From contig CALHOI010000099.1 in NCBI GenBank assembly GCA_938035525.1, positions 1 to 63,513 on the forward strand: a stretch of DNA of 63,513 nt. Direction: 5' to 3'. Made by a program: the position numbers and the translations under genes. The DNA is from an uncultured Granulosicoccaceae bacterium. GTDB taxonomy: Bacteria > Pseudomonadota > Gammaproteobacteria > Granulosicoccales > Granulosicoccaceae. Shown here in pieces: positions 24,865 through 34,359 of the stretch. The notes beneath the pieces are model-generated. The model ran no database searches and was not told the DNA's origin. It was given only the letters and a program-made list of their open reading frames with translations. How positions within the stretch are numbered: the stretch's first letter is position 1; each line of letters begins with the position of its first letter.

Positions 24865-25974
24865 TTAGCAGCTTAAGCGGTGGTGAACCAGTTCAGCAAT
24901 CGCCAGGCTTGCCGTTAATCCAGGGGATTCAATACCAAAAAGGTTAACCAAGCCTTTTATATTGTGTGTTTGCTGGGTCTGGATAATAAAGTCATTGTAT
25001 GGCTTCCCATTGAATTCTATTTTAGGTCTAACACCAGCGTAGTCAGGAACAAGGCTATCGTCCTTTACTGCGGGCCAATAACGTCTAATCGCATTGTAAA
25101 AGTGGGCGCTGCGCGTTTCATCAACGTGATAGTTAAGTTCGTCTTGCGGTTGAACATCGGGACCAAAACGACTTTGGCCTGCCATATCAATGGTTATATG
25201 CACACCCAAACCGTCAGGCTCAGGCACAGGATAAATTAAGCGACTGACTGGGGTTTTGTCTTGCAGTCGAAAGTAATTCCCTTTGTAAAAACGCGGCGTC
25301 GGAATGCAATCGCTGGCTAAGCCAGTTGTTGCTTCGGCCAGAGCGCACGCTCCATGGCCTGCCGCATTAATCAGGTTTTCACAACTGATGTGGGTTGCAT
25401 CATCATCAATTATTACTCTGACCCCAAACTTTTCCTCGGTGGGGGTGATGGATTGCACGAAGCTGTTATAAGCGATCATGGCACCGTGCTGTTCTGCTTT
25501 GCCCAGTAAGCTCAGCATAAAAGCATGGCTATCAACAATGCCGGTGGAAGGGGACAGTAACCCGGCTTTGGCTTTGATGGCCGGCTCCAGTTGTGCAATG
25601 TCGGTCTCACTGAGCAGTTGTAAATCATCAACGCCGTTTTGCTGTGCTCGCATGCGAATACCGTGAAGCTCCTCGACTTGTTGCTCAGAACAGGCCACGA
25701 TGATTTTTTCCAGACGTTTAAAGGGTACGGCGTGTTGTTCGCAATACTGATACAGCAACTTTTTACCGCGCGTGCACAGTTGGGCTTTTAGTGAGTTTTT
25801 TTCATAGTAAATGCCGGCGTGGATAACCTCCGAGTTGCGAGCGCTGGTTTCACTGCCAAACAAGTGTTTGCTTTCAATAATCAGTACGTCGTGGCCAGCC
25901 TGAGCCAGATTGCTGGCAATGGCCAAGCCTATTACCCCGGCACCAACCACAATTGTTTGAACGTCTGATGACAC
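24865..25974 (-). CDS. FAD-dependent oxidoreductase, L-2-hydroxyglutarate oxidase-like
   Basis: 369 aa from GTG 25974, chosen because AGAGGAG lies 10 bases upstream and because it places the FAD-binding motif VVGAGVIGLAIASNLAQAG at residue 10; the upstream ATG (26037) would add 21 unconserved residues. DAO-family features are GSETSARNSEVIHAGIYY, then INAAGHGACALAE and DYAGVRPKIEFNG near the C-terminus. Closest recognisable type is LhgO, which oxidises L-2-hydroxyglutarate to 2-oxoglutarate and feeds electrons to quinone. Substrate is inferred. Convergent with gspE, divergent from lysR. Confidence 0.85.
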   Translation of the reverse strand: MSSDVQTIVVGAGVIGLAIASNLAQAGHDVLIIESKHLFGSETSARNSEVIHAGIYYEKNSLKAQLCTRGKKLLYQYCEQHAVPFKRLEKIIVACSEQQVEELHGIRMRAQQNGVDDLQLLSETDIAQLEPAIKAKAGLLSPSTGIVDSHAFMLSLLGKAEQHGAMIAYNSFVQSITPTEEKFGVRVIIDDDATHISCENLINAAGHGACALAEATTGLASDCIPTPRFYKGNYFRLQDKTPVSRLIYPVPEPDGLGVHITIDMAGQSRFGPDVQPQDELNYHVDETRSAHFYNAIRRYWPAVKDDSLVPDYAGVRPKIEFNGKPYNDFIIQTQQTHNIKGLVNLFGIESPGLTASLAIAELVHHRLSC

Positions 25975-26125
25975 TCTCGCTTCACTCCTCTTGTTGTGGG
26001 CTGCAAAAGTGCCCGTATCCGCGTCAATGCGTCGCATATTCTGAGTATAGCCAGAGTCACGGAGGTGCGGAGCAGCGTATGATAGGGATCCAGACTTTTA
26101 CTCTGTGAACAGACGGCCTACGCTC

Positions 26126-27028
26126 ATGTCAGATCGACGACTTCAGGTATTCCATACGGTTGCCAGTGTGCTGAGCTTCACGAAAGCAGCCGAGTTGCTG
26201 CACATGACTCAGCCTGCGGTAACGCATCAAATCAGGCAGCTGGAAACCGATTTCAACACACGCCTGTTTGATCGTAAGAACAATCGCATCAGCCTGACAC
26301 GTGCTGGGGAAGAGGTGCTCAAGTATGCCGATCAAATTATTGGTCTGTATGGCGACATGCACGAGTCGGTCAAATCGCTAACCGGTGACACATCAGGATT
26401 GGTCACCTTGGGTGCCAGCACAACCATTGCTGAGTACATGTTGCCCGGTCTGCTGGGCGACTTTCAGACAAACTTTCCCGATGTTCAAGTGCGATTAAAA
26501 GTTGCTAACACCGATGCCATTGTCAATATGGTGGCCGACAACACCATCGACCTGGGTATTGTTGAAGGCGAAGTTAACAATCAGTACTTATTGGTTGAGG
26601 CTTGTCAGGCAGATGAACTTAGGGTGATCGTGCCGCCCAACCACGTGTTGGCGAAACAATCGGTTATCAAGCCTGCCGACCTGGTCGATCACCCTTTTAT
26701 ATTTCGGGAAGATGGTTCTGGTACGCGCAGCGTGATCGCCAGCTTTCTGGCCACGCACGGTTTGCACGAAGACCAGCTTAATCAACCGTTTGAACTGGGC
26801 AGCACCGAGGCCATAAAAGGTGCCGTGCAAGCCGGTATGGGTATATCAATAGTGTCGGCAACTGCGTTGGTCAAAGAGGTAAAATTGGGCCAGCTGGTGT
26901 CAATTCCTACCGCACCGCCGGTGCTGCGTACCTTTTATTTTGTCAGGCAAAAACAAAAATTCAGCACCTATTTAATGGATGAATTATTTCAATTTGCACA
27001 GCATTACTGCTCCTCGCACTCAAGCTGA
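26126..27028 (+). CDS. LysR-type transcriptional regulator
   Basis: 300 aa from ATG 26126. The N-terminal winged helix-turn-helix is LQVFHTVASVLSFTKAAELL, followed by HMTQPAVTHQIRQLETDFN and LFDRKNNRISLTRAGEEVL. The effector-binding domain starts near residue 92 (GLVTLGASTTIAEYMLPGLL) and contains REDGSGTRSVI. The pattern is closest to the CysL/YeiE/CbbR branch. Target unknown; the divergent hydroxyglutarate-oxidase-like gene is a candidate. GTG 26105 would add seven residues and is less likely. Confidence 0.9.
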   Translation: MSDRRLQVFHTVASVLSFTKAAELLHMTQPAVTHQIRQLETDFNTRLFDRKNNRISLTRAGEEVLKYADQIIGLYGDMHESVKSLTGDTSGLVTLGASTTIAEYMLPGLLGDFQTNFPDVQVRLKVANTDAIVNMVADNTIDLGIVEGEVNNQYLLVEACQADELRVIVPPNHVLAKQSVIKPADLVDHPFIFREDGSGTRSVIASFLATHGLHEDQLNQPFELGSTEAIKGAVQAGMGISIVSATALVKEVKLGQLVSIPTAPPVLRTFYFVRQKQKFSTYLMDELFQFAQHYCSSHSS

Positions 27029-27186
27029 CACGGGCGCTGACCAGCACTGTCAGTGTGTTGTCGCGTCAATAATTGGCCTTAGCATCATTTTTGCAACGGA
27101 TATCTGATGCGCGTGTTCGTAACGTAAGAGTTATCCGTCGATGTGTGCCTCAATCCTGTTTCAGGTAGTGGCATAATGGACCGGCA

Positions 27187-28329
27187 ATGAAGCCAGCCAA
27201 CACATCAAAATCAACTAAGGCAACAGGAGTCGCACCGGCCATGCTGGATATCATTCGCGACTGGTACAACCGGAATTTCTCAGACCCTCAGGCCGTTATT
27301 CTGGCGCTGATGTTACTGTGTGTGTTCGGGTTGCTGTGGCTATTTGGCGACATACTCGCGCCCGTGGTTGTCGCTTTGGTGCTCGCCTATTTACTAGAAG
27401 GCGTGGTCGCCACCACCGAGCGCTGGGGTGTGCCGCGTACCTTGTCTGTCACCATCGTGTTGTTGCTGTTTATTACCTTGTCCTTGCTTGTGCTGTTTGT
27501 ACTTTTGCCTGTGCTCTCTCAGCAGCTAACGCAAATTGTTAGAGAACTGCCGGGCATGATTGCCAAAGGGCAAGAGCAATTACTGCGTCTACCTGAACTC
27601 TACCCGGAAGTGTTTACCGTAGAACAAATCAACGAAATGATTGCCAACTTCGGTAATGAGATGGGTAAAATCGGCCAGTCGGTATTGTCTTTCTCGCTGG
27701 CACGTCTTGGCACCATCATTGTCATCACGGTGTATGCCGTCCTGGTGCCGTTTATGGTGTTCTTCACGTTAAAAGACAAAGACAAACTTCTGGCCTGGGC
27801 CAGTAACTTTGTCCCAAAAAGAAGCGAACTGTCTTTTCAGGTATGGCGCGAAGTCGATCAGAAAATCGCCAATTACATTCGTGGCAAGTTTGTCGAAATC
27901 GTGATTGTGTGGGTAGCGTCCTACCTCGTGTTTGCCGTCATGGACTTACGTTATTCACTGTTGCTGAGCTTTCTGGTTGGTCTGTCGGTAATTATTCCTT
28001 ATGTTGGGGCGGTTGCTGTGACCGTGCCGATTGCCCTGATTGCCTTTTTTCAATGGGGATTTACGGCCAAGCTTGGGTATTTGTTGCTGGTTTATCAGCT
28101 GGTACAGGTACTTGATGGCAATGTGCTGGTACCGCTGCTGTTTTCTGAAGTGGTCAATTTACATCCGCTGGCGATTATTGTTGCAGTGTTGTTTTTTGGT
28201 GGTCTGTTCGGGCTTTGGGGGGTTTTCTTTGCGATTCCGCTGGCCACGTTGATTCAGGCTGTGCTCAATGCCTGGCCACGGGTCGAAAACCGCCGCGAAA
28301 AATCCAGATCCACCGCACCCGCACGATAA
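27187..28329 (+). CDS. AI-2E family transporter (PerM-like permease)
   Basis: 380 aa inner-membrane protein with about eight hydrophobic segments. Examples are VILALMLLCVFGLLWLFGDI, then PVVVALVLAYLLEGVVATTE, TLSVTIVLLLFITLSLLVLF, and FVLYSLLLSFLVGLSVIIPY-like segments near residue 255, with the conserved YVGA. The family was named after TqsA, but the PerM branch, commonly near purM or dapA, has no proven substrate. Here it stands 85 bp before dapA on the same strand. Confidence 0.88.
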   Translation: MKPANTSKSTKATGVAPAMLDIIRDWYNRNFSDPQAVILALMLLCVFGLLWLFGDILAPVVVALVLAYLLEGVVATTERWGVPRTLSVTIVLLLFITLSLLVLFVLLPVLSQQLTQIVRELPGMIAKGQEQLLRLPELYPEVFTVEQINEMIANFGNEMGKIGQSVLSFSLARLGTIIVITVYAVLVPFMVFFTLKDKDKLLAWASNFVPKRSELSFQVWREVDQKIANYIRGKFVEIVIVWVASYLVFAVMDLRYSLLLSFLVGLSVIIPYVGAVAVTVPIALIAFFQWGFTAKLGYLLLVYQLVQVLDGNVLVPLLFSEVVNLHPLAIIVAVLFFGGLFGLWGVFFAIPLATLIQAVLNAWPRVENRREKSRSTAPAR

Positions 28330-28414
28330 GTCCGTCTGCCGCAAACGCTGCGGGTCATATACAATGTGCGCAGACGAGGCGTACCTTTGACGCGCTGTGG
28401 GTGTGAGGAAAAAC

Positions 28415-29299
28415 ATGTATCAAGGCAGTATGGTGGCATTGGCAACGCCAATGCTGGATGACGGAGCGGTCGATCAGGCGGCTCTGGATGGTTTGGTTGA
28501 TTTTCATCTGGATGCGGGAACCGATGTCATTGTGGCTGTCGGAACCAGCGGTGAGTCCTCAACGTTGAGTGTGCCAGAGCACGCGGACGTCATAAAACGC
28601 GTGGTTAAACAGGTGAACCAGCGAGTGCCGGTTGTTGCAGGCACTGGTGCTAATTCTACCGCTGAGGCCATCGAATTAACTAAACATGCAGCCTTGGCTG
28701 GGGCAGATGCTTGCTTACTGGTCACACCTTATTACAACAAACCCACTCAGGAAGGGCTATACCAACATTTTAAAGCCATTGCTGAAGCGGTATCGATACC
28801 GCAGATTTTGTATAACGTGCCGGGTCGCACTTCATTGGACATGCAAGTTGCAACCACCGCACGCTTGGCTAAGATCAACAATATCATTGGCATTAAAGAA
28901 GCCTTTGGCACCGTTGCGCGGATAAAAGAATTAGTCGCTGCCTGTCCCGACGATTTCATGATTTTGACCGGTGATGATGGTACGGCACGGGAAAGTATTT
29001 TGGCTGGCGCTAAAGGCAACATATCGGTAACGGCCAATGTTGCGCCTAAATTGATGCACGATATGTGTATGGCAGCACTGGCTGGGGATAAAGCCACGGC
29101 CGAAGCGCTCGATGCGAAAATGGCAGATTTGCACTCTGGGTTGTTTTTGGAGTCAAACCCGATTCCGGTGAAATGGGCTTTATCGCAAATGGGCAAAATG
29201 GGCACTGGTATTCGTTTGCCGTTAACACCGTTAGCAGAAGAATTTCATGAGCCCGTACGAGCCGCCTTGCACAAAGCGGGTGCTATAACATCAACCTAA
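28415..29299 (+). CDS. dapA: 4-hydroxy-tetrahydrodipicolinate synthase
   Basis: Condenses pyruvate with aspartate semialdehyde at the branch to lysine and diaminopimelate. 294 aa from ATG 28415, preceded by GAGGA seven bases upstream; the in-frame GTG 28397 is rejected. The Schiff-base lysine is Lys161 in IIGIKEAFG, the catalytic tyrosine is in YNVPGRTS, and the substrate loop is VGTSGESSTL (the common form is GTTGES). Followed by bamC, as in E. coli. Confidence 0.97.
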   Translation: MYQGSMVALATPMLDDGAVDQAALDGLVDFHLDAGTDVIVAVGTSGESSTLSVPEHADVIKRVVKQVNQRVPVVAGTGANSTAEAIELTKHAALAGADACLLVTPYYNKPTQEGLYQHFKAIAEAVSIPQILYNVPGRTSLDMQVATTARLAKINNIIGIKEAFGTVARIKELVAACPDDFMILTGDDGTARESILAGAKGNISVTANVAPKLMHDMCMAALAGDKATAEALDAKMADLHSGLFLESNPIPVKWALSQMGKMGTGIRLPLTPLAEEFHEPVRAALHKAGAITST

Positions 29300-29318
29300 C
29301 TCGATTGCTCTTTCAACG

Positions 29319-29354
29319 ATGACACGTTCAAGCAAGATGACACGCTCAAGAAAA
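29319..29354 (+). repeat. In-frame 18-bp duplication of the bamC start
   Basis: ATGACACGTTCAAGCAAG (29319-29336) is repeated as ATGACACGCTCAAGAAAA (29337-29354), 15 of 18 bases identical. Both copies begin with ATG in the same frame, giving M-T-R-S-S-K / M-T-R-S-R-K, so the bamC leader has either one or two copies depending on the start used. Confidence 0.85.
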
Positions 29355-30329
29355 ACAGTTTTCGCGTTACCAGTATCAATGTTCGCACTGATGCTCAGTG
29401 GGTGTGGTTTTAATAATCCGCAAAGCAGCCCAGATGTGGTTTACAGCACCGGTGCAACCGAAGCCAGATCACTGCAGGTACCACCTGACCTAACCAGTGT
29501 CAGCAATGGCGAGCAATTTATTTTGCCAGGTAACGAGCCGGGTTCTCTGACGCGCAACCGGCTATTGCCGACCTTTACCGGTGCGCAGTACGTCAGGCGC
29601 GGCGACCAGAACTGGCTTGAGTTGAGCCAATCGGCAGAAACCATCTGGCCCCTGGTGCTTGAATTTGTCCGCAAACAAAAAATGGCAGTAGAGCTCACAG
29701 AACCGACAACCGGGCTCATCATGACGCAATGGCGCTCTGATGATGGCAAAAGCGGCGGCTTGTTGAAAAACCTGATCTCTAACGATCAACAGTTTTCACG
29801 TTTTATGTTTCGCTTAGAGCGTAATGGCACTGGAACGCGTGTGTTTGCCAGATCAATGATGCGCAGTGGCGATGATATAAACGATGCTGCTAACAATCAG
29901 TGGCCAGCATCCAGTCACGATCCAGAGCAAGTGTCTCAGTTGTTGACTCGCCTGTTGGTTTTTATGGGAGCCGAAGAACAAAAAGCACAAGGCATATTGT
30001 CCGAGCCGCAAGCCAGTGCCGTGCTCGACGACGCCGTTCTGCAAACCACGGCGTCTGGTAGTCAGCTGCTGGTCAACAAAGGGTTCGTACCGTCCTTTAA
30101 AGTGGTCCAGCAGGCGGTAGAGCAGTTGGAATACCAAGTGCTAACAACGGATGCCAGCGTTGGCAGACTGGAAGTGTCTACCGGCACAGACGTGCCGACT
30201 ATTCTTATATCCATGACCCCTGTGCACGTGAGCGCGGTGCGGGTGTTGCTATCGCAGGTCGGTGGCGAGTCTTTAGAAAAAGAGCTGGAGCGCTCGATAC
30301 TGTCTGCTATTCGAGAGCAGATTATTTAA
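29319..30329 (+). CDS. bamC: Outer membrane assembly lipoprotein BamC (NlpB)
   Basis: 336 aa. Lipoprotein signal with lipobox LSGC; acylated cysteine is Cys29 from ATG 29319, or Cys23 from the duplicated ATG 29337. The N-terminal BamC pattern SPDVVYSTGATEARSLQVPP-like region with LQVPPDLT is the family signature that binds BamD. Two helix-grip domains follow (about 95-200 and 235-330). Part of the BAM complex that inserts outer-membrane proteins. Position after dapA is conserved. Its stop is directly followed by the next gene's GTG. Confidence 0.93.
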   Translation: MTRSSKMTRSRKTVFALPVSMFALMLSGCGFNNPQSSPDVVYSTGATEARSLQVPPDLTSVSNGEQFILPGNEPGSLTRNRLLPTFTGAQYVRRGDQNWLELSQSAETIWPLVLEFVRKQKMAVELTEPTTGLIMTQWRSDDGKSGGLLKNLISNDQQFSRFMFRLERNGTGTRVFARSMMRSGDDINDAANNQWPASSHDPEQVSQLLTRLLVFMGAEEQKAQGILSEPQASAVLDDAVLQTTASGSQLLVNKGFVPSFKVVQQAVEQLEYQVLTTDASVGRLEVSTGTDVPTILISMTPVHVSAVRVLLSQVGGESLEKELERSILSAIREQII

Positions 30330-31187
30330 GTGTTACAGGTTGCCTCGCTTGGCAGTGGCAGTGCCGGCAATGCACTGCTGGTTCGCTCTGCTAACACGCT
30401 GCTGCTGCTCGATTGTGGTTTTACCCTAAAGGAAACCACCGCAAGAATGGCTAAGCTGGGATTGTCCCCGGCTAACATCGATGGTGTGTTGATATCGCAC
30501 GAACACGGTGACCACATTCGTGGTGTCGGGCCACTATCAAGAAAATTCGCCACCCCCGTCTGGCTGACCCACGGGACTTATCATGCGTTGCGTGATAGTC
30601 GTTTTGCTCACAGTCATTTAATCAGTGCGCATCGGGGTTTTCAGATAGGCGATATCAGTATCGAGCCGTTTCCCACACCGCACGATGCGGCCGAGTCTTG
30701 CCAATACGTTTTCGCTCATGAATCGGTCAGTTTTGCTTGCGTTACTGACCTTGGTACCAGTACTCCCCACGTTGAAACCATGCTCAAAAATGTCAACGGA
30801 ATTCTGGTTGAGAGCAACTACGACGAACACATGCTGACTCACGGTCCGTACCCGATCAGTTTGCAGGCCAGAATACGATCAGACTTTGGGCACCTTGGTA
30901 ATGTGCAGGCCGGCGAATTGATTAAACAGATTGATCACCCGCATTTGCACACTATTTTGCTGGGTCATTTGAGTGAGCAGAACAATACCGATGAGGCCGC
31001 TGCTAATACAATGGCAGCCTATGTGCCGGCCAATGACCAACGGGTGAATGTGTTAGCTCAACACAACTGTAGCCAGTGGTTCGACATAAAGAAAACCGAA
31101 GTTGGTTCGGCACTCGTGAACCAGGCCGACGAAGCCGCCCCTGTTACTAAAACCCCGTCAAGCGAAACGCTAACCGAATTGGCGTAA
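30330..31187 (+). CDS. MBL-fold metallo-hydrolase (YycJ/WalJ-like)
   Basis: 285 aa metallo-beta-lactamase-fold protein. It begins [17 protein letters not shown], the typical start of YycJ-type proteins. The zinc-binding motif is [10 protein letters not shown], followed by [13 protein letters not shown] with the third metal ligand and [10 protein letters not shown]. Related proteins are 5'-exonucleases or phosphodiesterases; exact activity is unknown. GTG 30330 begins directly after the bamC TAA, so the two are coupled. Its last 18 bases overlap the convergent dxs gene. Confidence 0.88.
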   Translation: MLQVASLGSGSAGNALLVRSANTLLLLDCGFTLKETTARMAKLGLSPANIDGVLISHEHGDHIRGVGPLSRKFATPVWLTHGTYHALRDSRFAHSHLISAHRGFQIGDISIEPFPTPHDAAESCQYVFAHESVSFACVTDLGTSTPHVETMLKNVNGILVESNYDEHMLTHGPYPISLQARIRSDFGHLGNVQAGELIKQIDHPHLHTILLGHLSEQNNTDEAAANTMAAYVPANDQRVNVLAQHNCSQWFDIKKTEVGSALVNQADEAAPVTKTPSSETLTELA

Positions 31188-33077
31188 AGCCTCTTCAGCT
31201 GACACCACCGCCTGTATTTGAGTACGCAAGCCAGCTTCATCTAATTGGCATTGTTCGAGCAGTTCGTTGCGATCACCATGATCAACAAACTCATCGGGTA
31301 AGCCAATAATGTGGATAGGTGTCACGTTGTTTTTGGTAGACAGATACTCAGCGACACCAGCGCCGGCACCACCGGCAATGGCGTTTTCTTCAATGGTAAT
31401 TAACAGCCGGTGATCGTTGCTCAGTTCATCGATGAGCGTTGTATCAAGCGGTTTGACGAAACGCATATTGACCACCGTATAGCCCATTTCTTCGGCTAGT
31501 TTTTTCGCTGGCTCTACCATGGTGCCAAACGCCAGCAGTGCAACGTCTTTGCCGGTTGCCAGCGGCAGTGCTTTGCCGATGGTAATGGCTTGCATGTCTT
31601 CTTCAACAGGCACGCCAGAGCCCCCACCGCGTGGATACCTAACAGATGCAGGGCCATCGTGTTTATAACCGGTGTACAACATTTGTCGACATTCGTTTTC
31701 GTCGGCCGGTGCCATGATGACCATGTTGGGTAAGCAGCGCATAAAGCTGTAATCAAAACTGCCTGCGTGCGTCGGACCATCAGGACCTACCAGGCCGGCC
31801 CTGTCTATGGCAAACAGCACTGGTAAGTTCTGGATGGCAACGTCATGTACCAGCTGATCGTAAGCGCGCTGTAAAAATGTCGAATAAATAGCCACCACCG
31901 GTTTTTTACCACCACAGGCCAGGCCTGCGGCCAACGTGACCGCGTGTTGTTCTGCTATACCGACATCAAAATATTGCTCAGGAAATTGTTGTTCAAATTC
32001 AACCATGCCCGAGCCTTCGCGCATGGCAGGGGTAATGCCCACCACGTTTTTATCGAGCGCGGCAATGTCGCACAACCACTGACCAAATACTTGTGTGTAA
32101 GTGGGTGAATTGGATTTACTGCTTTTTAAACTTTTACCAGTGATGGGATCAAACGGCGTCATGGCGTGCATGGCCAGTGGGTCTTCTTCGGCGTACTTGT
32201 AGCCGTGACCTTTCTTGGTGACCACATGCAAAAACAAAGGGCCTTTAAGCTCACGCATGTTGCTGAGCACATCGGCAAGTGATTCGACATCATGCCCATC
32301 GACCGGACCAAAATAGTTAAAGCCGAGTTCTTCAAATAAAGAACAAGGCACAACCATGCCTTTAACGTGTTCTTCGGTGCGCCGTGCCAGCTCAAGCATG
32401 GTGGGTACTTTGCTTAACACCCGTTTACTGCCCTCGCGGGCACCGGATACAAACTTGCCGGTGAGCAAGCGTGCCAGATATTTGTTCATGGCACCTACAT
32501 TGGGTGAGATCGACATGTCGTTGTCATTTAACACGACTATCATGTCGGCTTTTACACCACCAGCATGATTCAGTGCTTCGTAAGCCAGGCCCGCAGTGAG
32601 TGCGCCGTCACCGATAACGGCCACGGCCTTTTGTTGATCTTTGGGTTCTTTGTCTTGGTTATCTTGTTGCGCAGCCAAGGCCATACCAAGGGCCGCACTG
32701 ACCGAGGTGCTGGAATGCCCGACACCGAAGGTGTCGTAGTGTGATTCTTCGCGGTTGGGAAACCCGGCCAAGCCACCACGCTTGCGCATGCTGTGCATTT
32801 GGTCGCGTCGACCGGTGATGATTTTATGTCCGTACGTTTGATGCCCGACATCCCAAACCAGCTTGTCGTCTGGTGTGTTAAACACATAGTGCAATGCCAC
32901 CGTGAGTTCGATGGTGCCCAGGCTGGCACCCAAGTGCCCGCCGGTAACGGCAACTGAATTGATCACGTATTGACGCAGCTCATCACAGAACTGTGGCAAT
33001 TGGGTCTCGTCTAGTTCGCGTAGGTCGGCAGGGGAATTGACGGCACAGAGCAGTGGAAACGATTCGTGGCTTATCAT
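31170..33077 (-). CDS. dxs: 1-deoxy-D-xylulose-5-phosphate synthase
   Basis: Thiamine-diphosphate enzyme for the first step of the MEP isoprenoid pathway, condensing pyruvate with glyceraldehyde-3-phosphate. 635 aa, typical. Motifs are [13 protein letters not shown] (active-site histidine), [15 protein letters not shown], the ThDP motif [27 protein letters not shown], and in the pyrimidine domain [17 protein letters not shown] with the catalytic glutamate. Last gene of xseB-ispA-dxs, a classic gammaproteobacterial operon. Overlaps the MBL gene at its 3' end. Confidence 0.97.
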   Translation of the reverse strand: MISHESFPLLCAVNSPADLRELDETQLPQFCDELRQYVINSVAVTGGHLGASLGTIELTVALHYVFNTPDDKLVWDVGHQTYGHKIITGRRDQMHSMRKRGGLAGFPNREESHYDTFGVGHSSTSVSAALGMALAAQQDNQDKEPKDQQKAVAVIGDGALTAGLAYEALNHAGGVKADMIVVLNDNDMSISPNVGAMNKYLARLLTGKFVSGAREGSKRVLSKVPTMLELARRTEEHVKGMVVPCSLFEELGFNYFGPVDGHDVESLADVLSNMRELKGPLFLHVVTKKGHGYKYAEEDPLAMHAMTPFDPITGKSLKSSKSNSPTYTQVFGQWLCDIAALDKNVVGITPAMREGSGMVEFEQQFPEQYFDVGIAEQHAVTLAAGLACGGKKPVVAIYSTFLQRAYDQLVHDVAIQNLPVLFAIDRAGLVGPDGPTHAGSFDYSFMRCLPNMVIMAPADENECRQMLYTGYKHDGPASVRYPRGGGSGVPVEEDMQAITIGKALPLATGKDVALLAFGTMVEPAKKLAEEMGYTVVNMRFVKPLDTTLIDELSNDHRLLITIEENAIAGGAGAGVAEYLSTKNNVTPIHIIGLPDEFVDHGDRNELLEQCQLDEAGLRTQIQAVVSAEEALRQFG

Positions 33078-33168
33078 GTAAACGGGTATCTCATTGATCC
33101 GTGATTATGACGGCTATAGCCAGCTAATGACAAGCCATAGGCTCACTGATTGAGCCGCTGAGGCAAGC

Positions 33169-34077
33169 CTAGTTCGTTCTTTTTACGATATATTCCGATA
33201 GTGACCGTAATTCATCAAACTCGTGCCCCAAGCCACTTAAACTGTCGAGGGCGGTGCGATGCATTTTTTGAGCGTAGTCCTTAGCTCCGTCCAGTCCCAG
33301 TAAAGCCGGGTAGGTGGGTTTATTGAGCGCAACATCAGCGCCCTGGGTTTTACCCAGCGTCTCGGTGTCGCCGGTAATATCCAGAATGTCATCGACAATT
33401 TGAAAGGACAGGCCTATTGCTCCGGCGTAGGCGTCAATTTTGTCGCACAAGTCGGTGTTGTCCTGACCGGCCACAATGATCGCCAGTCGGGCACTGGCAC
33501 GAATCAAAGCACCGGTTTTGTGTCGATGCATGTCTTCTATTTGTTCCAGCGTCAGTGATTTTCCAACCGATGCTAAATCTATTGCCTGGCCTGCAGCCAT
33601 ACCGTTGGCGCCACTGGCTTCACCCAGCACAGCGATCATTTGTAAACGCGCCGCTGGTGAAAGTGTCGTGTCGGGGTTGGTTGCCAGCACCGTGAATGCT
33701 AATGCCTGCAAGGCATCACCGGCTAAAATGGCCGTTGCTTCGTCAAATTGCCGGTGTAATGTGGGCATGCCGCGGCGTAAGTCGTCGTCGTCCATGGCCG
33801 GTAGATCGTCGTGTACCAATGAATAGGCATGCATCATTTCTACTGAGCTGGCAGCCAAGTCGAGCTTTTCCAATGGCAGCCCAAGTGCAGCCCCGGTGGC
33901 ATAAGCCAGCACTGGCCGAACGCGTTTACCGCCGTTGGTAATGGCGTAACGCATGGCCTCTTGCAGTTTTGTGTCGGTACCGGATTCGTTTGGAGCGGGT
34001 AAGTGGTGATCGAGTGCGGTGTCAACGCGCAATTTGTACTCGGATAAACGGGAACTGAAGTCACTCACTGTCGGCAT
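33169..34077 (-). CDS. ispA: Farnesyl diphosphate synthase (polyprenyl synthetase)
   Basis: 302 aa from ATG 34077, matching E. coli IspA (299). Makes geranyl and farnesyl diphosphate from IPP and DMAPP. The first aspartate-rich motif is LVHDDLPAMDDDDLRRG (DDxxxxD bacterial type), the second is FQIVDDILDITGD. GGKRVRPVLAY is the usual N-terminal signature. A much longer frame continues upstream through xseB in another frame and is rejected. Overlaps the xseB end by 17 bases; GTG 34068 is an alternative start. Confidence 0.96.
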   Translation of the reverse strand: MPTVSDFSSRLSEYKLRVDTALDHHLPAPNESGTDTKLQEAMRYAITNGGKRVRPVLAYATGAALGLPLEKLDLAASSVEMMHAYSLVHDDLPAMDDDDLRRGMPTLHRQFDEATAILAGDALQALAFTVLATNPDTTLSPAARLQMIAVLGEASGANGMAAGQAIDLASVGKSLTLEQIEDMHRHKTGALIRASARLAIIVAGQDNTDLCDKIDAYAGAIGLSFQIVDDILDITGDTETLGKTQGADVALNKPTYPALLGLDGAKDYAQKMHRTALDSLSGLGHEFDELRSLSEYIVKRTN

Positions 34078-34324
34078 CAAACTCTTCCAGGATTTCTTCT
34101 CCATCCTCGTTGGTGAGCAGTTTGACTTTTTGTTCGGCCGCCGCAAGGCTTTGTTGGCAAAATCGCGCCAGTGCGACGCCTCGTTCAAACTGACCCAGAG
34201 ATGCGTCCAGCGGTTGATCGCCAGCTTCGAGTGTTTTGACGATGGTTTCAAGTTCGCCGAGCGCGTCTTCAAACCGTGTGGATTTGGCGATTTTTACCGC
34301 TTTATTTACCGCTTTGGTGGCCAA
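34061..34324 (-). CDS. xseB: Exodeoxyribonuclease VII small subunit
   Basis: 87 aa from TTG 34324. XseB pairs with XseA to form the single-strand exonuclease ExoVII. The family core is STRFEDALGELETIVKTLEA, then GDQPLDASLGQFERGVALAR and CQQSLAAAEQKV, followed by an acidic tail. No ATG or GTG is available in frame before an upstream stop, so TTG is the only canonical choice; GGGAAA lies about five bases before it. Heads the xseB-ispA-dxs operon. xseA is not in the window. Confidence 0.92.
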   Translation of the reverse strand: MATKAVNKAVKIAKSTRFEDALGELETIVKTLEAGDQPLDASLGQFERGVALARFCQQSLAAAEQKVKLLTNEDGEEILEEFDADSE

Positions 34325-34359
34325 CTGAATTTCCCGTTCAACGTAGGACTAAAGGCTGA

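Noticed and set aside
33169..34272. Long 367-aa frame extending ispA upstream
   Set aside because: The added 65 residues are unlike any prenyl synthase and run through xseB in another frame; ATG 34077 gives the normal length.
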